NCBI RefSeq assembly: GCF_040954835.1
Contig: NC_090698.1
Location: 46,386,284 to 46,450,283, forward strand
DNA from: Lepisosteus oculatus
Lineage: Eukaryota > Chordata > Actinopteri > Semionotiformes > Lepisosteidae
Length of the DNA stretch: 64,000 bases
Reading direction: 5' to 3'
In this document: in pieces, positions 57,701 to 64,000 of the stretch
Position numbering within the stretch: position 1 is the first letter of the stretch
How the letters are laid out: each line of letters begins with the position of its first letter
Made by a program: the position numbers and the translations under genes
Notes under the pieces: generated by a model
Seen by the model: only the letters and a program-made list of their open reading frames with translations
Told to the model about the DNA's origin: nothing
Database searches by the model: none

Positions 57701-58295
57701 GAACACACAAGCAGATAGCACCCCAGGTCCGAAATTGAACCCATTGGACACTGCGTGGCAGCAATGCTAACCACTGCGCCACCATGCTGCCATACAATGC
57801 TAACATACAGTACTTAAAAAAATATAAAAACAACATTAGACAGTTAAATATAATTTTTTATCATTTTAAAAGAAATCTGGTTAAGCATTGGAAAATGAGG
57901 TCCACATTGCCAATGGTTAGGTGACAGGTTGATACGGTTTCAATCAAAGTAACAGCTCAGTAATATACAATACAATGTTCTGTGTGCACAGTCACCTGAA
58001 CTCCAGAGTGAGGGCGTGTATGGCTCATCACCTGGCAGACCTGGTGGAGAGGATGGGTGCACATAACCTCCCCAGGGATATCACCAACCGCATCCTGCCT
58101 GCTGCCACTCGTCTGGCACAAGACGCCTCCCAGGAAACCAGGTACAAGCTTGCTCTTTTCCTAGACGGGTAAGATGGTGATATGCTTCAAGGAGCCAGCT
58201 TTGCAACTCCGTGGTGCAATGAGTCTCATGCAAAGATTTGTCATTTCAGACACTTTGGACAGCGGTTGCTGTCTTCCCTGAAGGACCGACTTTGA
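48206..58295 (+). CDS. TOGARAM-like gene, copy B (exons a to q; possibly non-functional)
   Basis: Proposed exons: a 48206-48317, c 49215-49404, d 49732-49832, e 50207-50356, f 51045-51147, g 51409-51659, h 51916-52013, i 52580-52680, j 53044-53142, k 53716-53867, l/m 56277-56749, n 56907-57012, o 57160-57395, p 57992-58141, q 58250-58295. Phases agree at all joins except e-f (e ends with one base, f seems to start in phase 0), so an exon or alternative site is missing there. The C-terminal part is a TOG domain close to the TOGARAM1/2 family, ciliary proteins that bind tubulin and regulate axonemal microtubules. Problems: a 264 bp interruption with stops in l/m, an early TGA in q, and no terminal exon. 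It could be a recent pseudogene. Confidence 0.6.
49078..49165 (+). repeat. tRNA-like SINE fragment, copy B
   Basis: GGTGGTACAGTGGTGAGCA...AAGTGGTTAGAAAATAAA. This is the same short SINE as in the array units with a further internal deletion. Confidence 0.5.
49215..50356 (+). CDS. Exons c, d, e of copy B (single cassette)
   Basis: c 49215-49404 (190 bp), d 49732-49832 (101 bp), e 50207-50356 (150 bp). They are more diverged from the array cassettes than those are from each other. All are open. Only one cassette is present in this copy, against three and a part in copy D. Confidence 0.65.
51045..51147 (+). CDS. Exon f of copy B
   Basis: 103 bp, acceptor GCCCCAG, reading V-S-G-K-K-G-L-L-R-M-S-Q-N-S-G-G-E-D-S-D. 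It ends with one base (G), fitting exon g. The donor GTGGAA is weak. Confidence 0.5.
51409..52013 (+). CDS. Exons g and h of copy B
   Basis: g 51409-51659 (251 bp; acceptor TTCTTCAG, donor GTCAGA) begins G-E-A-Q-G-R-T-F and contains F-S-G-I-K-P-V-P-P, echoing exon c. h 51916-52013 (98 bp; acceptor TTCTTCAG, donor GTCAGT) reads R-P-N-S-L-R-F-L-Q-Y-T-V-A-E-E-Q-D-L-L. h ends with two bases, fitting exon i. Copy A has lost about 750 bp here, including h. Linker region, function unknown. Confidence 0.55.
52580..53142 (+). CDS. Exons i and j of copy B (paralogues of d and e)
   Basis: i 52580-52680 is 101 bp and almost the same as exon d (R-S-D-N-S-P-P-L-A-A-R-P-R-L-A-G-V-P). j 53044-53142 is 99 bp and matches the 3' two thirds of exon e (E-P-E-E-D-R-L-I-V-V-S-P-P). 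Both keep the phase of d and e. Compared with copy A, j lacks 60 bp, which removes an in-frame stop without shifting the frame. Confidence 0.6.
53716..53867 (+). CDS. Exon k of copy B
   Basis: 152 bp, acceptor CTATAG, donor GTTAGT, open frame G-V-L-G-S-S-T-R-V-A-S-H-Q-S. Starts in phase 1 and ends in phase 0, fitting j and l. Linker sequence, no domain recognised. Confidence 0.58.
54687..55184 (-). mobile_element. 5S-derived SINE, 5'-truncated (second copy)
   Basis: Aligns with 45570-46060. The AAT repeat tail lies at 54687-54713, but the 5S-like head is missing. It sits in a segment of about 1.4 kb (54668-56088) present in copy B and absent from copy A. Confidence 0.8.
55133..55147 (-). promoter_or_regulatory. 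CTCF-type motif inside the second 5S SINE
   Basis: The minus strand reads CCAGCAGGGGGCACT and fits the 15-position CTCF core consensus, although it differs by a base from the other SINE copy. Confidence 0.55.
55185..56088. other. Copy-B-only intron sequence
   Basis: AT-rich, no gene or known repeat recognised. It is part of the about 1.4 kb present in copy B but not in copy A between exons k and l. Confidence 0.5.
56277..56749 (+). pseudogene. Exon l/m of copy B, interrupted by 264 bp
   Basis: 56277-56438 reads T-H-K-M-G-H-V-Q-D-R-W-R-S-V-G-S-L-K through S-T-P-H-I-A-G-Q-I-S-I-S. 56439-56702 is foreign compared with copy A and carries a stop at about 56616. 56703-56749 resumes E-L-A-L-T-Q-S-L-Q-F-L-A-S-D-D, donor GTAGGC. 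An alternative is an intron ending at TTCTCTAG (56699), but the phases do not fit a donor at 56421. Confidence 0.6.
56907..58141 (+). CDS. TOG-domain exons n, o, p of copy B
   Basis: n 56907-57012 (E-R-K-V-D-G-L-S-F-I-R-R-L), o 57160-57395 (V-K-N-L-R-S-A-V-S-R-M-A-V-V-C-L-G-D, then E-S-N-T-F-I-R and C-T-P-A-R-A) and p 57992-58141 (H-L-N-S-R-V-R-A-C-M-A to A-Q-D-A-S-Q-E-T-R). Together these are successive HEAT-like helices of a TOG domain. The V-K-N-L-R-S and C-T-P-A-R-A loops are characteristic of TOGARAM proteins. TOG domains bind curved tubulin dimers; TOGARAM proteins act in the cilium. Splice sites are canonical and phases consistent (0, 2, 2). All three are open here, in contrast with copy A. 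Confidence 0.82.
57531..57792 (-). mobile_element. tRNA-like SINE in intron o-p of copy B
   Basis: The minus strand starts GGCAGCATGGTGGCGCAGTG (A-box-like) and has GGGTTCAATTTC (B-box-like). An 11 bp duplication, TACAATG(T/C)TAA, lies at 57520-57530 and 57793-57803. A remnant of the same insertion is in copy A, so it precedes the A/B duplication. Confidence 0.8.
58250..58295 (+). CDS. Exon q of copy B with early stop
   Basis: Acceptor ATTTCAG. It reads H-F-G-Q-R-L-L-S-S-L-K-D-R-L then TGA (58293-58295). The family normally continues the last TOG helices past this point. A further donor-like GTACTG follows GAGCAAGAG, suggesting the exon once ran on. The same stop is in copy A. Confidence 0.55.
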
Positions 58296-59016
58296 GCAAG
58301 AGGTACTGTCTGTGGTCTGCGGTCCTGTATTTTATAGTACAGCTCTAATTTTAAAACAGAAACATTTCATTTCCTTTTAATTGAAAATGTAGGTCTAAAA
58401 TGTATAAAATCACAATCTACATTCACAAACACATTCAATAGGGGACAATATACATCATTAATAGTCAGACTGTTTATTTAATTAAAATGAATATTACATT
58501 TAGTATGTGCTTTAGAAAGTTATAGAGTATTAAATATTGTAATACATTTCTACCAATGCATTTTTTAGGTTATCCTTTTACATTCATAGTACTAATCTGG
58601 AATATGTTAAGCTTCCAATGTATTTAAAGGTATCGCTCACTAATTAAAAACTACTTTATTTTTTTAAATGTCTGTTATTCATAATCAGTGAATGAATTAA
58701 AGCAATAACTGAATTGTGTGAAAGATGAAAAATGAAAGTACTGTGGCAGGCCTGTTCTGGTACACCCTTAATTAAATGTAGATGGGCTGGAGCTTGAGGC
58801 TCCCAGTGATGTTGCTTGACTGATTGATGGACGTATTGTATTCCGTATGCTTCATGTACATGATCACCCAGCCATTGTCTATCCTGGTGCCAACTTCCAC
58901 CTTTACCAACTCTCCCACTTTTGTGTCTGTTAGACTTCCACAGAGAATAAAATCAGAAAGTTCACAAAAAGCTGGATGTGAGCTGTTGACTAAGTGCACT
59001 GGAAGCAAGCGCCCTT
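58296..59016. other. 3' flank of copy B and duplication junction
   Basis: Homologous to copy A up to 58940, six bases into the terminal exon. Then about 75 bp of unmatched sequence leads to the second GFM2 block starting at 59017. Confidence 0.6.
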
Positions 59017-60490
59017 GATGGAAGGCTGATTTCTAGAAAGTAGTCCCCAAAATGAATAAACCGATATAAGAAAACATAAGAGAAATATATGTAGAAAGAA
59101 AAGTCATTGCTTATTGCAAGACAGAAGTTAAAGATGCAATTGTTAAATATTCTGAGCAGCCCAGGGCACAATACATAGAGGTTAGAAGAAGTGTTGTGCT
59201 GTTTTTTACAATTGGCTTTGTTAAACCAATATGCTAACAACAAAATCAGTTTGGTTTCTTTCAATTTGATTTAAAAATACTACTCAAATATCAAATGCTA
59301 TATTAAATGTTTATTGCTGTATTTAGTCTTAATCTACAGTATTCAAATCTATCGAAAAATAGATGGGGCAAAAGACAGGGTTTTTAGTGACAGAATAAAT
59401 ATTTTTTATAGAACATTTAAGCTTGTCTGTCCTTCAGGTTTCATTACAATATGGGCTTTGTTGTTTAAAAACATGTTTAACAAAATATTCATCAGGAAAC
59501 AATGGAGTGTGATGGGAGTGAGCATTTCTTTACAAAAATGATTTTTCTTTTGTTCATCTTTCTCACAGGGTTACTCCACCATCCTTCGCTCTGTGCCATC
59601 TAGCACTGCCACCTTCACACTGGAACTGTCCAGCTACAAAGCCACGACTGCCCATGATCAGAACACCCTTCTCAGCCGAATGACAGGAGTGGCATGAAGC
59701 CTTCAGCCAAACTTGTTTGAACCAAGAAGTACAAGAAACTGTTTCACTCTTGAAAGCACCAGGCTCAAACAAAATACAAAATGGGCTTTGTCTTTTAAGA
59801 AGGTGTTGAATAAACCTGCATTTCCTTTCATGTGTTGTCATCCATTTTGCTGCAGGATATAACCTTGGAAGCACACTAAACAAAACCTATGTACAAAACC
59901 TCTGACTAAGAGTAGGATAGGTGATTGTTATGGATAAGTTAAGATGTACTGAACAAAGTAACATTTTACACACATCAATAAAAATTTAAAATTCAGAAGC
60001 ATTAAAAATTACCCCAAGAAAGCTAGCGCCTTTTTCTTTCAGTCTTATTTCCACCGTGGAGTCTTAGATCATGGTTGAACTGAATTTAACGGGACATATT
60101 TTAACATGGAGTGTTGCTAGGGCTGCAAACATCAGTACCTCTTCCAACAGGAGACACTTTTATGTTCAAATGCGGAACTTTGTGGGTCACAAGGGTCAGC
60201 TTGCAACCGTTCTCACCTCAAAAGCTGAGGAGTCCTCACGCGTCATTCTGTTGTGGTGGGAGACATGAGTGAGCACAGTGTCGTGTGTTGATGAGAAGTT
60301 GCTCAAACCTAACATTTCCGAAGCGGTGGAATGGGCAGTACGGGAATAAATATGATGGTGGAGCGTTGATAGTGCTACGCCGAAATAACAGATTTGCAAT
60401 TTTTTTTAGTCAAGAAGCAATACAAAAAGAAAAAAATCTCCCACTCCTCCTCACTGAAACATTCATAGCAGTGGCAGCTCCTCCACCTTC
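59017..60490 (+). repeat. Duplicated block: GFM2 last exon plus upstream region (second copy)
   Basis: Matches 42957-44430. The upstream homology stops at about 60490, where a piece of LTR and then copy C begin. Confidence 0.82.
59569..59697 (+). pseudogene. gfm2: Isolated last exon of GFM2
   Basis: After a TTCTCACAG acceptor the frame reads G-Y-S-T-I-L-R-S-V-P-S-S-T-A-T-F and ends G-V-A-stop at 59695-59697. It is open and intact, but no other GFM2 exon accompanies it. Y-S-T-I-L-R is closer to the usual GFM2 sequence than the Y-F-T-V-L-C of the other copy. Confidence 0.8.
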
Positions 60491-60535
60491 TTCTAAATTA
60501 AATAAAGTGAACTAGCGCTTCATCAGTAAATCCCC

Positions 60536-60577
60536 GTAAATGCCCAAACCCTACAGAACTGGTGCCTTCAGAGAGCA
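60536..60577 (+). repeat. 42 bp fragment of the 1.4 kb LTR
   Basis: Nearly exact reverse complement of about 32806-32848 (through CCCAAACCCTACAGAACTGG). It sits exactly at the junction between the duplicated upstream block and copy C. Confidence 0.7.
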
Positions 60578-60840
60578 CACTACATCTGTAAAGATGACAA
60601 AGCAGTGTTTATCATTTTTTTCACTTTTCTCCACTGTCTCCATTAGTACCTCTAGGTTTGAACAGTAAAGCACAGTAGAGATTGAAACTTTCTGTCTGCT
60701 GGGACTCATTTAGAGTTAAAAAGATAAAGAAGATAAAGACCTTGCCTATGTCACGATTATAGTCCCCCCTCCTTAAGGGTGCTCCAGCCCTTTCACTTGT
60801 GACTTTATTCTATGCACCTGCTCCCTATTCCCAGCCCACC

Positions 60841-60878
60841 TTAAAAGCCAGGCGCTGACGCTCATCCGGGCTCTGCAT
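60841..60878 (+). promoter_or_regulatory. TATA-like box and self-priming sequence of the miniature element
   Basis: TTAAAA at 60841-60846. GGCTCTGCAT at 60869-60878, about 28 bases on, is complementary to the primer-binding site ATGCAGAGCC at 61229-61238. Confidence 0.55.
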
Positions 60879-61228
60879 CTGATTTCCATATTGTGCGAGT
60901 CCGGGACCTGGAAGCGCCTGGTCCCGTTAAGGTTTTAATCTCGGGTCCCGTTCCTGTTCCCTGTCCGCCGGTTCCGACCCGGCCTTCGTGGTTTTAATTC
61001 CCTTCTTTTGATGGATCTCCTGGTTTTGGACTTACTCCAGTGTTTTTGGATACTCTAAGGATTACTCTCTGGGATTGTTCGCCTCGGCCACACCCCGTGC
61101 ACCAGCGCACCTTGGACACGCCCCCCTGTCTTCAGCCCCGTATTCCTGCATGACGTTTCCCCAGTGTTTCCCCACTCCGTCGGACTGTGTCGTCCGCATA
61201 GGGTCCGGAAAGAACTGTTCGTTACAGA

Positions 61229-61238
61229 ATGCAGAGCC
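61229..61238 (+). other. Self-priming primer-binding site of the miniature element
   Basis: ATGCAGAGCC begins three bases after the LTR end and is the exact reverse complement of 60869-60878. The first ATG overlaps the site. Confidence 0.65.
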
Positions 61239-61959
61239 AACACCTGGACCCCGCGGACGGCACCCTGGCAGCCTGGACTCCATCGTTTTTTTTTCTCCCC
61301 TTTTTTTTCTTAGGGCTTCTGAGCAGCCCTGAAAAGGAGGGGGGTACTGTCACGAAATTAGGTCCCCCTCCTTAAGGGTGCTCCAGCCCTTTTACTTAAG
61401 ACTTTATTCTCTGCACCTGTTCTCTATTCCCAGCCCACCTTAAAAGCCAGGCGCTGACGCTCATCCGGACTCTGCATCTGATTTCCATATCGTGCGAGTC
61501 CGGGACCTGGAAGCGCCTGGTCCCGTTAAGGTTTTAATCTGTTCCCATTCCTGTTCCCCGTCCGCCGGTTCCGACCCGGCCTTCGTGGTTTTTATTCCTT
61601 GTTCTGATGGATCTCCTGGTTTTGGACTTTCTCGTGTGTTTTTGGATATTCCCTAAGGACTTCTCTTTTGGATTGTTCGCCTCGGCCACACCTCCCCCGT
61701 GCACCAGCGCACCTTGGACACGCCCCCCTGTCTTCAGCCCCATTTTCCTGCATGACGTTTCCCCAGTGTTTCCCCACTCCGTCGGACTGTGTCGTCCGCA
61801 TAGGGTCCGGAAAGAACTGTTCGTTACAGCCTATTTTCCTTCTCAGTCAGTTCTTGCATTTGCCCTCATTGTGTTGAGGTTGGTGCGTGTGTCAGTGCGT
61901 CTGCTGCTGTGGGTTTTGATAAGTGAAGGGTGTTGAGAAATGTTAACCTTGTTTTGCAG

Positions 61960-62109
61960 GGGTGACCTCAGATGTGAGTGTAGTGAGACAGCAACTGACC
62001 TATTGTAATGGGCCTGCTGAGCCTGAGGAGGACAGGCTGATAGTGCTGTCCCCTTCTGCTGCCAGACCCCCAGGCCGTGTGCCCCGCAGAGTGTCCAGAA
62101 TCCCCACAT
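61960..62109 (+). CDS. Exon e of copy C (orphan)
   Basis: 150 bp, open, with intact splice signals. It reads V-T-S-D-V-S-V-V-R-Q-Q-L-T-Y-C-N-G. No partner exons c and d are left. Confidence 0.5.
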
Positions 62110-62599
62110 GTGAGTCGGCTGCACCATTGGTTAAGATGTCACTACTGATAACAAGGACTGGCTCTGAAGAATAATTTAAAAACACAGACATCCCATACCA
62201 ATTGGTCAAATTTCCATGCATCAACACAACCTTATGCATTATGTGATAGTATGCCCACAGAGGAATGATAATATCAGATGGGAATGCAGGTTTTAACTAA
62301 TCTAATGTAATCAGTGGGACTCTGGATCATGATAATAGAGTGTTTGTAGACTCTGTGTCAACAAATGTGTAACCTAGGCAGAGATGTGATGTTATTAAAG
62401 TCATAACAATTTGTTGGTGTAATTTCTGAGCCTCCATTTGGTGAGTTGCTTTCAGTCTAATCTGGCTATTACCATATTATTATTTTAATTTTTGTTGCGT
62501 CCATTTCAGTGATGCCTGTCAGACCATGCTTTTAAATCATATTTTCCAACTCACTTACACTTTAAAAATAAAACAGGTGATGCAGTTATTAATATTGTT

Positions 62600-63175
62600 T
62601 TTGAAATGTTGAGCATTTCTTATGTTGGGTACATAGAGGGTATCTTCTAAGAAACACATTTGTAGAGAATGTTTAAACCAAAACATTTACATTGGTTCTT
62701 GTTATTGCTTATGACATGACTTGCTTCTACTGTGTTGCTTTTTATTTACTCAAACATTCCACTTTCATTTCTTTAATTCAAGTATCTCCTTTGCCCACAG
62801 AGGTAGGGTGTTTTTCTTAAAAAGGCTCCTATGTATTTTCTCCATGAGATTTGTTTGAAATTGGGACAGAAAATCTGTATTTGTAAGGTTCAGTATGTAG
62901 CGATTAAGATTTAGAGTCTGTCAGTGTTGCAACTTGTAAATCAGTGTGATGGGCTGTGCTGCAGTTGTCTTTGAATAGGATGGAGTTCACCAACTGAACC
63001 AAAGGAGAGAAATGGCAGCTAGATGGAAGTGCATTTAAAACCAAGAACAGGAGGCCCATCTTTATGCAAAAGGTTGTAGGAGTCTGGATCAAGCTAACCA
63101 GCTATGTTGTCAGATCCAATCCAATACCCTGGTTTCAAATGAGCCACTAATTACCAAATAGGCTAAATTACCTGT
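62600..63175. other. No recognised feature
   Basis: Sequence between the intron remnant and the exon k stub of copy C. It does not match copies A or B by eye. Confidence 0.45.
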
Positions 63176-63230
63176 GGGCAGGCAGTCCAACACAACAGTC
63201 ACCCCTACATTGAGGAGGTGAGTAAGAGGC

Positions 63231-64000
63231 TGTAGTGTCAAACAAATGACAAAGTTCAGGTGTCTGTGAAGCAGAAGTCTCTTTATTCATATGCATATGG
63301 AAGTCCGGCTTGCAACCACCAGACTTAAAAAATAAGTAGCTGAAGATGGTCCTCTATACCTTAAAACACAAAGAGTTACTATGACATATTCTAAACAAAT
63401 GATGAAACAGCAACACCTGGCAATTAATTATATCTAAGTTGCGGACTAGACAACAGTTAGTTCTTTTCATATTCTGGGCGTACAGACAGCTTACCAAAAT
63501 CTTACTGACCAAGGACAGGCAGCATCTTTATATACATTTGAGCACAAAGCCTACGTCAAGCCACTAGACTGCATAGTTTGCAAAAACATACAAAATCAAG
63601 AAAATGATATTATTATCTCACGTCCTGGGCATCTCTCATCTCTTCATTCTTCAGTCCTTTATAGCAATACAAACCCAACATGAGCTCTGATTATTATTTG
63701 TGGCTGATTGATAAAGTATTGATTCAATATCCCCATTTATCAAAGTAAAACTCCTTACACTTAACAGGCACACTGTCGGCCCCCCTCAGGAAGCCCATCA
63801 AACACAGAAACAGTAACAGCATAATAATTAATGTTCATTCAGTCTCTGGTGCAGTGGCTCGGTGGCAGTGCGAAGCGTAGATCCAGCGATCTCATCCTGT
63901 CACTCAGTTGTCAGTTGCACTTGATTTGGTCCCTCCCCAGCGGGGATGCAACATCTGGCAGGGTACATCTTCCTCACCCACAACCACTCGCGAGGTATCA
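63231..64000 (-). mobile_element. Endogenous retrovirus, 3' end (minus strand, runs off the window)
   Basis: The minus-strand LTR 63773-63231 starts TGTGCC and ends CACTACA. It has a TATATAAAG box at 63526-63534 and AATAAA at 63282-63287. A purine-rich GAGGGGGG tract precedes it. Farther in, one minus-strand frame reads G-P-N-Q-V-Q-L-T-T, which resembles the C-terminal tail of gamma/epsilon-type retroviral integrase, and ends in a stop. Only about 150 bp separate it from the purine tract, so no envelope gene can lie there. The other end is outside the window. Confidence 0.7.

Larger units (their letters stand above)
60749..61828 (+). mobile_element. Miniature LTR retrotransposon (TRIM-like), sushi-type
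   Basis: LTRs at 60749-61226 and 61348-61828 (478 and 481 bp) begin TGTCACGA and end CGTTACA, with only 121 bp between them. GCCTA is duplicated perfectly on both sides (60744-60748, 61829-61833). The internal part keeps a primer-binding site, a stub resembling the start of gag (L-D-P-A-D) and a polypurine tract (61332-61344). No enzyme is encoded, so it must have moved with proteins from a relative or be an internal deletion product. Confidence 0.9.
60587..63230 (+). pseudogene. TOGARAM-like copy C (vestigial)
   Basis: It contains the sequence just before exon d (60587-60650), the d-e intron (split by a miniature LTR element), exon e at 61960-62109 (open, GTTTTGCAG acceptor, GTGAGT donor), intron j-k type sequence at 62160-62600, and the last 55 bp of exon k with its GTGAGT donor (about 63176-63222). 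All other exons are missing, so it cannot encode a protein of this family. Confidence 0.75.

Noticed and set aside
61055..61936. Overlapping frames of 60-110 codons on both strands around 61-62 kb
   Set aside because: All lie within the LTRs of the miniature element and repeat with them; no domain or family is recognisable.
1..64000. CRISPR arrays, bacterial operons, tRNA genes
   Set aside because: Repeats are long duplications or transposons, introns and poly(A) signals show a vertebrate genome, and no intact tRNA cloverleaf was seen.

Overview
This window is vertebrate nuclear DNA, most likely from a ray-finned fish. It has intron-split genes with GT-AG sites, fish-type LTR and LINE retroelements, a 5S-rRNA-derived SINE, tRNA-like SINEs and a teleost-type MITE. 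Nothing in it looks prokaryotic. The species cannot be named from the sequence alone.

The main content is a rearranged, multiply duplicated locus built from two genes: the 3' end of GFM2 (mitochondrial ribosome-releasing factor 2, mtEF-G2) and a gene of the TOGARAM family (TOG-domain regulators of ciliary microtubules). I letter the TOGARAM-like exons in order. They are a (start codon), then c, d, e, f, g, h, i, j, k (a long low-complexity linker), l/m, n, o, p, q (a TOG domain), and a small terminal exon.

Layout. 23-4367: a Ty3/gypsy sushi-type LTR element with broken gag-pol. 5093-19247: an inverted (minus-strand) copy D of the gene's 5' part, reading promoter, exon a, then the exon trio c-d-e repeated head to tail with a 2.9 kb period (three full cassettes plus a lone exon c). 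19.3-24.9 kb: a spacer with direct repeats, a CG-rich tandem repeat, a hairpin, a consensus CTCF motif and a MITE. 24.9-36.2 kb: plus-strand copy A, full length towards its 3' end but wrecked by stops, deletions and a 1.4 kb solo LTR. 37.9-39.35 kb: a 5'-truncated LINE. 39.57-40.04 kb: a solo gypsy LTR. 40.98-43.64 kb: GFM2 terminal exons with one expected segment missing. 44.2-58.9 kb: plus-strand copy B, the best preserved TOGARAM-like copy. 59.0-59.7 kb: a second copy of only the last GFM2 exon. 60.0-63.2 kb: vestigial copy C, carrying a miniature LTR element. 63.23-64.0 kb: the 3' end of a minus-strand endogenous retrovirus that runs off the window.

The order TOGARAM-like A / GFM2 / TOGARAM-like B / GFM2' / TOGARAM-like C suggests tandem duplication of a two-gene unit plus one large inversion. 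The c-d-e cassette is 190+101+150 = 441 bp, begins and ends in phase 1, and therefore adds 147 codons in frame each time it is duplicated. An older version of the same module (g-h-i-j) lies further along the gene. Whether any copy makes a full protein is doubtful: A and B share a TGA that cuts the TOG domain short, and B has a 264 bp interruption in exon l/m. Exon boundaries were deduced by eye from splice signals, phase and comparison between copies. Near-identical tandem and inverted copies can also be assembly errors.
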